Shown here: in pieces, positions 24,750 through 33,324 of the stretch | Layout of the letters: each line of letters opens with the position of its first letter | Position numbering within the stretch: the first letter of the stretch is position 1 | NCBI RefSeq assembly: GCF_002879855.1 | Contig: NZ_PNYB01000038.1 | Span: 1 to 35,950 of the forward strand | Length of the DNA: 35,950 bases | Direction of reading: 5' to 3' | Origin: Trinickia soli | GTDB lineage: Bacteria; Pseudomonadota; Gammaproteobacteria; Burkholderiales; Burkholderiaceae | Notes under the pieces: model-generated | Database searches by the model: none | Seen by the model: the letters and a program-made list of their open reading frames with translations, nothing else | What the model was told of the DNA's origin: nothing | Translations under genes and position numbers: made by a program

Positions 24750-25489
24750 CAGCGCGCTCCGCTGGCAATGGGTAGGCGCACGCGTCGATCGATCGCACGC
24801 ATGATCGCCATCGCCGAAAAATTGATGACCATGTAAGCGATCGTCACCGCGATGAATGCTTCGTAGGTCTGCGCCGTGTAGTCGACGAGCTGGCGCGCCT
24901 GGGCCGACAACTCGAGCAGCCCGATTGTCGAAAACACCGCCGAGTTCTTCAATACGTTCAACAGCTCGGATGTGAGCGTCGGCAGAATGTGCCGCAATGC
25001 GACCGGCAACAGGACGTAGCGATAGGACTGCGTGGTGCTCAGGCCCAGTGCATGGGCTGCCGCCTTTTGGCCGCGCGGCAGCATTTGAAGCGCTGCCCGC
25101 ACTTGCTCGCAGATACGCGCCGCGGTGAAGCAGCCGAGGCACCCGATCGAGCAGGAAAGAAACTGCGTCGTCGGCGGGAGCGACTTGAACCAATGGCCGG
25201 CCGCAGCGGGCGCAAGATCCGGCAACGCGTAATACCAGATGAACGCTTGCACGATCAGCGGCACGTTGCGGAAAACCGCAACGTAGACGGCGCCGAACGC
25301 GTGCGTCACCGGGTTCGAGAGCGTTCGCCCGACGCCGAGGAAGAGCCCGAGCACGAGCGCTACGACCCAGGCGCCGAGCGACAGCGCGATCGTAATCTCG
25401 AGCCCCGAAACGAGCCAGCCGAAGTATGTCGAGGGCTCGCCGGTCGAGACCGGCTCCAAAAAGATGCCCCAATTCCAGTGGTAAGCCAT
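24749..25489 (-). CDS. gltJ: glutamate/aspartate ABC transporter permease 1
   Basis: A 246-aa permease partner of the preceding one. The N-terminus [20 protein letters not shown] is typical of GltJ, followed by [20 protein letters not shown], the [18 protein letters not shown] segment, and the EAA loop [31 protein letters not shown]. Around residue 110-130 is a Cys-rich stretch, [20 protein letters not shown], with four cysteines in a membrane helix; I do not remember so many in GltJ, so it may be strain-specific. It overlaps gltK by one base. A 188-bp gap with a hairpin separates it from gltI. Confidence 0.92.
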   Translation of the reverse strand: MAYHWNWGIFLEPVSTGEPSTYFGWLVSGLEITIALSLGAWVVALVLGLFLGVGRTLSNPVTHAFGAVYVAVFRNVPLIVQAFIWYYALPDLAPAAAGHWFKSLPPTTQFLSCSIGCLGCFTAARICEQVRAALQMLPRGQKAAAHALGLSTTQSYRYVLLPVALRHILPTLTSELLNVLKNSAVFSTIGLLELSAQARQLVDYTAQTYEAFIAVTIAYMVINFSAMAIMRAIDRRVRLPIASGAR

Positions 25490-25631
25490 GATCGAAAATT
25501 CCTGAACGTAAGCCGCACGCCTGCCTGCCGATTTACCGCGCGTCTACTGAACATTGACTGCCGGACTTCCTGTGAGCCGCCGCCCCCTTTACGAGCCCGC
25601 GCGATCGCCGCGTGGCCTACAGCGGGCGGAA

Positions 25632-25655
25632 GTCGCCGCCGGAAAACCCGGCGAC
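25632..25655 (-). repeat. intercistronic hairpin between gltI and gltJ
   Basis: GTCGCCG (25632-25638) pairs perfectly with CGGCGAC (25649-25655), with GG/CC around an AAAA loop inside. No T-run follows. It lies just after the gltI stop. Such hairpins often protect the binding-protein mRNA from 3' decay, so it is made in excess over permeases. The remaining gap to gltJ (25490-25631) shows no gene. Confidence 0.55.
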
Positions 25656-25677
25656 GGCGCAGCGGCTCATGCAATGC

Positions 25678-26583
25678 TTAGTCGAGCGCCTTGTCATTCG
25701 GATGGGCGAACAGCGCTTTCATCTCGGCCGACAACGGGTAGTTCATATTCACGCCGTTGGGCGGCGTCGGCTGCGTGAACCACTTCGTGTACAGCTTCTC
25801 GGCCTCACCGGACGTCTGCATCTTCGAAATCACGCCGTCGACCAGGTGCTTGAACGGCGCATCGTCCTTGCGCAACATGCATGCGTAGTTTTCGGAGACA
25901 GGCGGCTTTCCGGTAATGACGTAGTCGTCCGGGTGTTTGGCCTTCGCGCGTTCGCCGTACAGCAACGGCTCGTCCATGACAAAAGCAACGGCGCGGTCCG
26001 ACGCGACATCCTGGAACGCTTCGTAGTGCTCCTTCGGGCTGATGACCTGCATATTCATCTTCTTCTCTTCGTTCATCGTGCGCAGCAGCTTTTCGTCGGA
26101 AGTGCCCGCCGTGCTCGCGACCGTCTTACCGGCCAGGTCGGCGAAGTCGTTGATGTGCGAACTCTTCTTCGACACCATGCGAATGCCGTAGAGGAAAATG
26201 CTGTCCGAGAATCCGACCTGCTTCTCGCGCGCGAATGTGTTCGTCGTCGAGCCGCACTCGAGGTCGATGGTGCCGTTCTGCATGAGCGGAATGCGGTTCT
26301 GCGACGTGATTTGAACGAGCTTCACGTCAAGATGCGGAAGATTGAGCTCCTTCTTCACTTCGTCGACGATCCGCATCGCGATGTCCTGCGAATAGCCGAT
26401 CGTGTTGCCGCTGTTGTCCGAATACGAGAACGGGAACGACGCCTCACGCACGCCCAGCACGATCTGGTTCGCGTCCTTCACTTTCTTCAACGTGCCGGTC
26501 AGGTTCTGCACCTGCGCCTGCGCACCGCACGACAGCAACATCGAAACCAGTGCGACACCACTGGCGAGGGAAATATTGCGCAT
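25678..26583 (-). CDS. gltI: periplasmic glutamate/aspartate-binding protein
   Basis: This 301-aa solute-binding protein delivers acidic amino acids to GltJK. It has a signal peptide of about 23 residues (MRNISLASGVALVSMLLSCG, ending AQA). Mature sequence includes LKKVKDANQIVLGVREASFPFSY, the SBP family 3 opening, GYSQDIAMRIVDEVKKEL, NRIPLMQNGTIDLECGSTTNT with the family signature, LAGKTVASTAGTSDEKLLR, and AFVMDEPLLYG. These blocks match GltI/AatJ proteins more than glutamine or histidine binders. AAGGAG precedes the ATG at good spacing. It is the first transporter gene and lies 99 bp after dadA on the same strand. Confidence 0.93.
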   Translation of the reverse strand: MRNISLASGVALVSMLLSCGAQAQVQNLTGTLKKVKDANQIVLGVREASFPFSYSDNSGNTIGYSQDIAMRIVDEVKKELNLPHLDVKLVQITSQNRIPLMQNGTIDLECGSTTNTFAREKQVGFSDSIFLYGIRMVSKKSSHINDFADLAGKTVASTAGTSDEKLLRTMNEEKKMNMQVISPKEHYEAFQDVASDRAVAFVMDEPLLYGERAKAKHPDDYVITGKPPVSENYACMLRKDDAPFKHLVDGVISKMQTSGEAEKLYTKWFTQPTPPNGVNMNYPLSAEMKALFAHPNDKALD

Positions 26584-26635
26584 GTCTTCTCCTTGGAATC
26601 AACGAGTGGTCGAATAAAACCTGATTGCTTTAATG

Positions 26636-26653
26636 GCCGCTTCTTCGAGCGGC
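26636..26653 (-). repeat. hairpin between dadA and gltI
   Basis: GCCGCT (26636-26641) and AGCGGC (26648-26653) form a perfect 6-bp stem with a six-base loop in the 99-bp gap. On the minus strand CATTAAAG follows, with no real T-run, so at best a partial terminator or mRNA-stability element. Confidence 0.4.
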
Positions 26654-26682
26654 TATCAACGGCGTCCTTCACGGCCCCGGGT

Positions 26683-27936
26683 CTACGCCATTAAAAATCC
26701 ATCCAATTCAATCTCCTGGTTGCGCTCATCGAGCAAGTCGGCCACGACACGCGCGCTGCCCATCGCAAGCGTGAAGCCGAGGCTGCCGTGGCCGACGTTC
26801 ACGAACAGATTCTCGTACCGCGTCGGGCCCAGGATCGGGCGTCCGCTCGGCGTGGCGGGACGCAGCCCCGTCCACTCGGCCAGCGGCGCATCGAGCGAGA
26901 GCGCCGGAAACACGCGCGCGATACCACGCTTGAGCGTCGCGATCCGGCGCGCATCAAGTGCGAGCGAATGACCAACGAGGTCGGCGATGCCGGCGGCGCG
27001 CAAGACCGGCCCAAGCCGCGCAAAGGCGATCTTGTTGTCGTAGTCGGTCACGCTCACCCGCGGGCAGGCAGCTTCGTCGGCGATCGGAACGCTCAGGCTA
27101 TATCCCTTGATCGGCCACAAAGGCACTTTCACGCCGAGCGGCGCGAGCAGATTTCGCGCATCGATGCCGCTGGCTACGATCACGCGATCCGCTTCGATCT
27201 CGCCTTCGGCCGTAGCCACGCCACGCACCTGCCTGCCTGCCGTCAATAGCCGCGTCACGGCCGTACCGAAATTAAACGACACGGGCATGGCAGCCGCGCG
27301 CATCGCGTTACTCATCTCTACGCAGAGCCGATAGCAGTCCGCCGCCTCTTCGCCCGGCGTGTAAATGCCGCCCACGAGTTCCTTCTCGACCGACGCGAGG
27401 GCCGGCTCGACCTCGATGCATTGCGCCGCGCTCAAGCGCTGCTGCACGTAGCCGTATGGCGCGAGCCATGCGGCCGTCCGTTCCGCCGCGTCGAGCGCAC
27501 CGGCGCGCCGATGCACGATGAGCTTGCCCTTGCGGGCGAAACTGAAGCGGTCCGGCACCAGCTTGAAGCACTGATCCCATTCCTTGCGGCTAAGCATGGC
27601 GAGCTCGAACAACCGGCGCGTCGTATAAGCGCTTGCGCCAGCGTTGCACAGACTCACGAAGCGCGCGGCCCAACGCATGAACGCCGGATTGAGCACGCCC
27701 GCGAGGCGCAACGGCCCATCGGCCTGCAACAGCCAGCGCGGAATGCTCGAGAGCACGCCCGGCCCCGCGAACGGCGCCACATAGGCATAGCTCAACTGGC
27801 CGGCGTTCGCAAAGCTCGTCCCCTCCGCCACACCGTCGCGGCGCTCGACCACCGTCACTTGATGGCCACGCCGTTGGAGTTGCCACGCCGTCGCCAAGCC
27901 AACGATGCCCGCGCCGATCACCACGATTCTTGCCAT
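26683..27936 (-). CDS. dadA: D-amino-acid dehydrogenase, small-subunit type (DadA)
   Basis: DadA-type FAD enzymes oxidise D-amino acids to keto acids and pass electrons to the respiratory chain. The 417-aa protein starts MARIVVIGAGIVGLATAWQL with the FAD Rossmann motif GAGIVG, then GHQVTVVER, EGTSFANAGQLSYAYVAPFAGPGV (the DadA-specific block), GGIYTPGEEAADCYRLC, WPIKGYSLSVPI, TDYDNKIAFAR, EWTGLRPATPSGRPILG, and NLFVNVGHGSLGFTLAMGSA. The length is near the family's 420-430. The start at 27936 is set by the Rossmann motif. The gene heads a same-strand run dadA-gltIJKL-luxR. Alanine is the classic substrate; here the neighbouring Glu/Asp importer suggests acidic D-amino acids, which is inference. 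Confidence 0.92.
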   Translation of the reverse strand: MARIVVIGAGIVGLATAWQLQRRGHQVTVVERRDGVAEGTSFANAGQLSYAYVAPFAGPGVLSSIPRWLLQADGPLRLAGVLNPAFMRWAARFVSLCNAGASAYTTRRLFELAMLSRKEWDQCFKLVPDRFSFARKGKLIVHRRAGALDAAERTAAWLAPYGYVQQRLSAAQCIEVEPALASVEKELVGGIYTPGEEAADCYRLCVEMSNAMRAAAMPVSFNFGTAVTRLLTAGRQVRGVATAEGEIEADRVIVASGIDARNLLAPLGVKVPLWPIKGYSLSVPIADEAACPRVSVTDYDNKIAFARLGPVLRAAGIADLVGHSLALDARRIATLKRGIARVFPALSLDAPLAEWTGLRPATPSGRPILGPTRYENLFVNVGHGSLGFTLAMGSARVVADLLDERNQEIELDGFLMA

Positions 27937-28244
27937 GAAATCCGTTGTCCCCCGCAGAGCTTTCAATCGGTGAGAAGACGGTCGCTGCGACCGTCTTCCT
28001 TCGCGGCGTCGATCAGTCGTGTGTGTCATCGTCGCGAAGCTATGCGAGGCAATTTAATCGGAGTGCGGGCACGTCAATATTCGAATTCGTAGTCAACCTA
28101 TAGCAAAGAAGCATAACGACGGACAAACGAGGCTCATGTTTTTCATCGCAATGGGGGTTACCGGCGCCAGAGAGCGGGACAAGACGGGAATCGCAGCGAA
28201 TTCGGAGGCGGGAGTACAGCATCGATATCGATCCTCGACACGCG
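27937..28244 (-). promoter_or_regulatory. 308-bp region between a LysR gene and dadA
   Basis: No gene is visible. On the minus strand TTGTCC (28126-28121) and TATAGG (28102-28097), spaced by 18 bases, form a plausible sigma-70 promoter for dadA with a leader of about 150 bases. A short palindrome ATTCGAAT lies at 28079-28086, near the expected transcription start, and a perfect 12-bp palindrome ATCGATATCGAT at 28221-28232. Either could be an operator for the LysR-type regulator encoded next door. Confidence 0.35.
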
Positions 28245-29186
28245 TCAAGCCAGGCTGATGCGGTATTCGCTCGCGATCATGCCGAGCGCGCTGCGCAGTT
28301 CGCTCGCGGCGAATACGACGCTTTCCTTCAGCAATTCGGCGAGCCGTCCGGCCAGCGTCTCGGTCGTGCCGAGGAGTTTGACGTCGAACTGAAGCGCCGG
28401 CGAAAGCAGATACACGTTCAGCGTACCGGGGCCGCCCGCGACAGCGGTAAACGTATCGAGCAGCGCATATCCGACGCCCTGGCTCACCAGCGCACGGGCA
28501 ATACCGTAGGTCTGCACGACGATGTTCGCCTGCAGCCCGACCTTTGCGTGCTGAAGCCGCTGCCCGATGACAGAGCCGAGCGGCGTCCCGTCGTGCAGGC
28601 AGATGAACTGCTTGTCGGCGAGATAGCCGAGCTCGGAAAGCGGCGCATCCTGCCGCACGAGCGGCGGCCAACGCGGCGGCGTCGCAAGGACCATCTGTCC
28701 GCTCGATAGCACGCGCTCCTCGATGCCGGAGACTGCGGGCGGCGACAGACAGATGCCGAGATCGACCGCGCCCGAGCGCAGTCCCGCGACCACTTCGGTC
28801 GTATGCAGCGTCGCCAGTTCGAACGCGGCATCGGGATAGGCGGCGACGACGCGTTCGATCGCGCGCGGCAGCACACTGTTCGCGAGGCTCGGCGTCACGG
28901 CGATTCTCAGAGGTGCGCCGCCTTTGCGCCGCACCGTGGACGAAATGAAGCGCAACTTCTCGATCGCGGCGAAGACCTGCTCGATCTCGGGATAAATCGC
29001 GAGCAGCTCGGCGGTCGGCACAAGCCGACCGCGTACGCGATCGAAGAATTTGTACCCTGCCTGCTGCTCCGCATGCGCGAGCGTGCGCGAGACGACGGGC
29101 TGCGACACATGCAACAAATCACCGGCTCCGCTGACGGAGCCGGTGATCACGATCGCCCTGAGCACTTCGATATGCCGAAGCCTCAT
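28245..29186 (-). CDS. LysR-family transcriptional regulator
   Basis: This 313-aa protein has the N-terminal winged helix-turn-helix (MRLRHIEVLRAIVITGSVSG, then AGDLLHVSQPVVSRTLAHAE, ending in FDRVRGRLVPT) and a two-lobed effector domain from about residue 90 (LRIAVTPSLANSVLPRAIERV; DLGICLSPP). It ends 308 bp before dadA and starts 31 bp after the giant LysM-like protein's stop, on the same strand. LysR proteins often control the next gene, so dadA and the importer are candidate targets. The effector ligand is unknown. The DNA-binding part is close to that of the second LysR at the right end, so both may be paralogues. Confidence 0.9.
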   Translation of the reverse strand: MRLRHIEVLRAIVITGSVSGAGDLLHVSQPVVSRTLAHAEQQAGYKFFDRVRGRLVPTAELLAIYPEIEQVFAAIEKLRFISSTVRRKGGAPLRIAVTPSLANSVLPRAIERVVAAYPDAAFELATLHTTEVVAGLRSGAVDLGICLSPPAVSGIEERVLSSGQMVLATPPRWPPLVRQDAPLSELGYLADKQFICLHDGTPLGSVIGQRLQHAKVGLQANIVVQTYGIARALVSQGVGYALLDTFTAVAGGPGTLNVYLLSPALQFDVKLLGTTETLAGRLAELLKESVVFAASELRSALGMIASEYRISLA

Positions 29187-29217
29187 GCGATGCCTGGATG
29201 CAAGACGTTGCCGAGCA

Positions 29218-32200
29218 TCAACCCTGGTTCTGCCCGATCTTTACCGGCACGTCGATACCAAGCGAGCCGGACGGGTCGAGGCTCGGGTTCAGATTGAGAA
29301 GCTCGGCCAGCGCCGCCGCGCTCTGCTCGTCGCCGTTGGCGAGCGAGGGTGCGCCTGCTTGCGCCGTGAGCGCCGGCGAATTTTGCGCCGCGATCTGCCA
29401 GTCAGAATCGCCAGGCGAAGAGACTACATAGAGCGGGCTGACCGACGCTACTTTGGAAGCGGCCGCCGCATCGGTGACGGCTGGGCCGGCAGCCGGCTTG
29501 ACGCTGTCGCCGCCCGGCTCGAAGCCGTCCTGACGCGTCAGGTAGTTGTACAGCCCGCGCTCGCTGACCGGCTGCTGGAGCGCCTTTTTCTCGGGCATCT
29601 CCGCCCCGGCCTTGCCGCCGGCCTGCGGACGCAGCACATAGGTGCCCGCCTGATTGTCGTTCGGATTGGTTTCCGCGAATTTGCCGCTCTCCCCGTCGAT
29701 ACCGGTACCCAGCACCCAATCGAGAATCGGCACGTGATGGTTCTTGAGCGTATCGAGCGTATCGTCTTCCACGTGATGAGCGGCATTGACGCCGTCGTGG
29801 ATCTTGCTCGCCCCCTTGCTGTGATCGGATTCCGCCCAAGCCATGATTTGCGGCAGCGTCACGCCTTTGACCTGTCGCAATGCCTGCATCGGGCTGATGC
29901 CGTTCTGGTTCTGATCGAGCAGCGCGTACGCTTGATCTTTCGTCAGGCCAGGGTATTGCGTCTGCAGCAGCTTGAGCAGTCGCGGATTGTTCTCCGCTTC
30001 GTTTTCATTGACGACGTGGAGCCGGTTCGCGATGTTCCAAACCTGCTTCACGATACAGCCGACGGCGAGGATCGTGCCGCCTACCGGGTTAAGCCACTCG
30101 GGCACCGTCTCGCCGAGCAGGCTCGCGATTGACGCAGCGCCGGCCACGCCCCCGCCGATCGCCTGAGCCGCATTCGATGCGGTCACGAGCGGCCCCAGGT
30201 CGGCCTGCGCGAACGTCATCATGCCGTCACCGATCGCCACGCCGAACGTGCCCACGGCCTTGGTCCACTTCAGCCAGCCCAATGCGGCTTCCCAGTCCTT
30301 GCCGCCCAGCGCGAGCGCAGTCGTCGGCGTGGTCCGCAGGAAGAAGCTCGACTGGGGCAGCAGGTACTCGTAGTTGAACGGTTTGCCGAGCCCCTCTGCA
30401 AGCGTCAGCGAGGTAGACGGCGTGTGCGACAAGAACCCGATGTTTTTGCCCCAGTTGAGTATCTGGCCGAACATCTTGTAGACATGCGTCGGATCGAAGA
30501 CTTGCTTGAGCCCGACCACCTCATGGACGATGGCCTCCCCGTTCTTGTCGACGCCGCCCGTGAATCCGAACAGCTTTTTCAGCGTGCCGTCCAGCGAGCC
30601 TTGCAGTTCGCGGAGTTTGGTGGCTTTGGCGCTATCGCTGAGCGAAGCATCGTCGGCCACGGCAACCGCTTGATTACGCCACGAGATCGCCGCATCCACG
30701 CCGCTCTGCGTCTTCGCCGGGTCAAGCCCCATGCGGGTAGCCGTGGTCCCGATGCCCTTCATCAACTGTTCGAAACGCTTCGGATTGCCGGAGGGATCGG
30801 CCATCAGCGCGCTGAGCGCGCCCTTGCTGTAGCTCGAAAAGCCGTCGGTAAGCAGGTTCGCCGTATGTCGAATGATGAACGCACCCGCGTTCGGCGAAGC
30901 GGTGATGCCAAAGGACGAGTACGGCACCTGGAACTTCAGCTCGCTCGCGGTGAGCGTGGCGATCTCGCCATTATTGTTCAACGCCCCCTTGACCGAATCG
31001 TCGCCCAGCACCGACTTGTACGCCGAATCGAGCCTCTTTTCCCCCCACCCGGTCGGATCCTTGCCGATCGTCTTCAAACCCTGGATCGATTGCGTCGCCT
31101 GGTACAGCAATGCCGCCTGATGGCTTGCCTTGGTCGAGATCGAATCCATCTCGTTGGCTTTGTCCGGGTTTTGCACCCGGTACGTGTTCACGGCAGCCGT
31201 CAATTGCGAGTTGTCGCCCGCTTCGATGAAATTTTTCGTATAGAAGGCCAGATCGGAGCCCGGTCCCGGCTTCTGCGCGGAGCCGGCGATCGACGAGAGC
31301 GAATCGTCGATCTGCCCCTTCAGGTTCTGGACGCCCTTGCCGATGGCGTCGATGACCTGTTCGCGGTCGAACTTCGGCGACGTGTTATACGGAGGGAGCG
31401 CACGCGACAAGGCTTTCAGATCGACAGGCGCCTTGTCTAGTTCGTTGGCCAGCGCGACGGAGAGCTTGGCGTTGCCGGCCTGCACCGATTGCGTGACCGG
31501 CGTTGGGCCTTCTCCACGCGGGCTCTCGGAGAACAGCGGCTGGTACGCCTTGTTCGATACGAGCACATGGGCGAATTCGTCGGCGCGATCGGAGCCCAGG
31601 TGATCGGCCGTCTGGACGGCGGCGCTGAGCCCTTCATAGAAGTCGTTCGGTGCATACGGTCTCGAAGCGGCGAGTACCGTCGCCCAGTTATCCGGCGTAT
31701 CGGGTGTCGCGCTCAAATGCGGCTTGACGATGTCAAGCACCGTGTTGGCGATTTCGGCCGGCGCGTTCTCGCCGATCGTCTTCATCAACTTCCCTTTGTC
31801 TTGCTTGGCGAACTGCGCCTGAAAGTAGGCCGCGTTGAACTGCGAGCCTGCCGCCTTCAGGATTTGCGCACGGGCCTCCGGCCCCGAAGCCGTATCCATG
31901 CTCTGCTTCAGGTCGGCGAGCGCCGTCGCGAGGTCGCCCTTGCTCATCGCCGTATCGACGGCTTGCTTCGTGTACTGCACACGTACGGGCACTTCGACCG
32001 AGGTCAACGCCGCGAGATAACCCGAATCGTCGGCATGCACGTTCGTGAGCTTCAGCGCCGCATAGGCGACCGGGTCGCGCTGAGCGAGCAACCGGTTCGG
32101 GTCGTTGATGTATTTGGCGTCGTGGGCGACCGACGAAGCCTGTTTGATCGCATCGGGAAACGCGGCCTGCAAGGCGCTGGCGAGGCTCGCCTCGTCCTTG

Positions 32201-32712
32201 CCCAGCGTTTCCTGAGCCCCTTTCTCCGCCGAGGTGCCCGCCACCGTCTGCAGGTTCGCCTGGTCGATGTCGACCGTGTAGGTCTTTTCTTCGACCGACC
32301 GGGTGTTCAGATTCTCGCCGTCGACCTGCTTCTGCGCCCCGGCCAGCGCCTTCGTGAAGTTCGCATCGCTGGGCGCCGCGGCATGCAGCGACGATGCTGC
32401 CGCGGTAGAGCTGACGCCTTTGTCCTGCGCGTGGCGCATCTGATCGGCAAGCGAGCGCTGCACCGCCGCCCAGGCCGCTTCGGCCCGGGCCTGCGCCGCC
32501 TTCAGCGCGTCGGCGGCCGCCTTCTCGCGCTGCGCCTGTTCAAGCGCACGTTGCGCTTGCTGCGCCTTCGCGAGCAACTGCGCCGTTTCCGCCGAAGCGC
32601 TGACCTTCGCCGTAGAACCGGTGCCGGACGGACCGGCAGTCGGCGCGGCGCCGGCAGAAGAAGACGTAGTGACAGTGGCGGTGGAACCGCCGGGGTCTAC
32701 GGGCCGTACCAT
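29218..32712 (-). CDS. giant effector-like protein with degenerate LysM-like (LWXIA-type) C-terminus
   Basis: The 1164-aa product has no signal peptide. Residues 1-40 are rich in Ser, Thr, Gly and Pro; 41-90 form an Ala/Gln-rich coiled coil. The helical scaffold to about 540 resembles the racemase-domain protein: FYEGLSAAVQTADHLG here corresponds to FDGVSTLVSGDPAAAK there, and the QAGNAKLSVALANELDKAP stretch to YGNGDLWAAVSTQLTANHAP. Residues 815-895 are Gly/Ala-rich and hydrophobic. The C-terminal 70 residues (1094-1160) start YVVSSPGDSDWQIA and end LLNLNPSLDPSGSLGI, the two ends of a LysM fold separated by about 25 inserted residues; this fits the LWXIA family as I remember it. GGAGG six bases before ATG 32712 sets the start, as in the sister gene. 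Function unknown. Confidence 0.8.
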   Translation of the reverse strand: MVRPVDPGGSTATVTTSSSAGAAPTAGPSGTGSTAKVSASAETAQLLAKAQQAQRALEQAQREKAAADALKAAQARAEAAWAAVQRSLADQMRHAQDKGVSSTAAASSLHAAAPSDANFTKALAGAQKQVDGENLNTRSVEEKTYTVDIDQANLQTVAGTSAEKGAQETLGKDEASLASALQAAFPDAIKQASSVAHDAKYINDPNRLLAQRDPVAYAALKLTNVHADDSGYLAALTSVEVPVRVQYTKQAVDTAMSKGDLATALADLKQSMDTASGPEARAQILKAAGSQFNAAYFQAQFAKQDKGKLMKTIGENAPAEIANTVLDIVKPHLSATPDTPDNWATVLAASRPYAPNDFYEGLSAAVQTADHLGSDRADEFAHVLVSNKAYQPLFSESPRGEGPTPVTQSVQAGNAKLSVALANELDKAPVDLKALSRALPPYNTSPKFDREQVIDAIGKGVQNLKGQIDDSLSSIAGSAQKPGPGSDLAFYTKNFIEAGDNSQLTAAVNTYRVQNPDKANEMDSISTKASHQAALLYQATQSIQGLKTIGKDPTGWGEKRLDSAYKSVLGDDSVKGALNNNGEIATLTASELKFQVPYSSFGITASPNAGAFIIRHTANLLTDGFSSYSKGALSALMADPSGNPKRFEQLMKGIGTTATRMGLDPAKTQSGVDAAISWRNQAVAVADDASLSDSAKATKLRELQGSLDGTLKKLFGFTGGVDKNGEAIVHEVVGLKQVFDPTHVYKMFGQILNWGKNIGFLSHTPSTSLTLAEGLGKPFNYEYLLPQSSFFLRTTPTTALALGGKDWEAALGWLKWTKAVGTFGVAIGDGMMTFAQADLGPLVTASNAAQAIGGGVAGAASIASLLGETVPEWLNPVGGTILAVGCIVKQVWNIANRLHVVNENEAENNPRLLKLLQTQYPGLTKDQAYALLDQNQNGISPMQALRQVKGVTLPQIMAWAESDHSKGASKIHDGVNAAHHVEDDTLDTLKNHHVPILDWVLGTGIDGESGKFAETNPNDNQAGTYVLRPQAGGKAGAEMPEKKALQQPVSERGLYNYLTRQDGFEPGGDSVKPAAGPAVTDAAAASKVASVSPLYVVSSPGDSDWQIAAQNSPALTAQAGAPSLANGDEQSAAALAELLNLNPSLDPSGSLGIDVPVKIGQNQG

Positions 32713-32774
32713 ACATCGCCTCCGCAATCTGTGCCTGTTATGCCTCATGATTACGCAAGCCGATTTCCGCCGCT

Positions 32775-32797
32775 GGCCGGAGTTTCGTAGTCCGGCC
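32775..32797 (-). repeat. inverted repeat upstream of the LysM-like giant gene
   Basis: GGCCGGA (32775-32781) and TCCGGCC (32791-32797) pair perfectly around a nine-base centre containing CTACG in antisense. It lies 62 bases before the start codon. CTACG also features in the hairpins before the sister gene. No T-run follows. It could be an operator or a leader hairpin. No TTCG-N16-TTCG box is seen between 32713 and 32883. Confidence 0.4.
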
Positions 32798-32883
32798 CAC
32801 CCGTCTTCATAAAAGCCGAGCCGTCACTACCGCCACCCGTAGGCGACCCGCACCTTCGTCGATGGCCGACTACGCGCCGACGC

Positions 32884-33195
32884 TTACACGGACCCTTCCT
32901 TTTCGATCACGAGCATGCGCGCTTCGCCCATCGGATGGGCGACGTGCTCGGCGCCGCTCGACGCGAAGAAAATGTCCCCGGCGGACATCACGACCGAATG
33001 GGTCTGGCCGTTTTCCCGGTAGTCCATGCGCACCTGGCCGTCCACGACAACAAAAACTTCCTCGCCGTCGTTGACGTGCCATTCGTAGGGCTTGTCCGCC
33101 CAGTGCAGGCGAACGGTGATGCCGTTCATGTTCGCAATGTCGAGCGCGCCCCAGGCGCGCGCTGCCGTGAACGTGCGGCTTTCGATGAATTTCAT
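32884..33195 (-). CDS. small cupin-domain protein
   Basis: A 103-aa single-domain cupin. The conserved beta-barrel is visible: WHVNDGEEVFVVVDGQVRMDY is cupin motif 1, with His and Glu ligands (here WHVND..E in place of HxH, so metal binding may be altered), and SAGDIFFASSGAEHVAHPMGEARMLVIE is motif 2 with GDxxxxxxxxxH. Proteins of this size often are enzymes or sensors of unknown substrate. GGGGA precedes ATG 33195. It lies 129 bp after the diguanylate cyclase gene and upstream of the giant LysM-like gene, same strand. No specific function can be given. Confidence 0.82.
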   Translation of the reverse strand: MKFIESRTFTAARAWGALDIANMNGITVRLHWADKPYEWHVNDGEEVFVVVDGQVRMDYRENGQTHSVVMSAGDIFFASSGAEHVAHPMGEARMLVIEKEGSV

Positions 33196-33324
33196 GTTGG
33201 GTTCCCCGAAGTGATGATGAGTCCGAGGCGTCCATTGTCGGGCAGGCGCCGAAGGCGGGAAACAATGGTGAGAGACAAACTTGGGGCAAATCCTGCCACG
33301 AGGGCAGGCGGGGCAGGCGGGCGG

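Noticed and set aside
31489-32790. Plus-strand open frame of 433 codons opposite the LysM-like giant gene
   Set aside because: Extremely Arg/Leu-rich shadow composition, with no start signal or domain.
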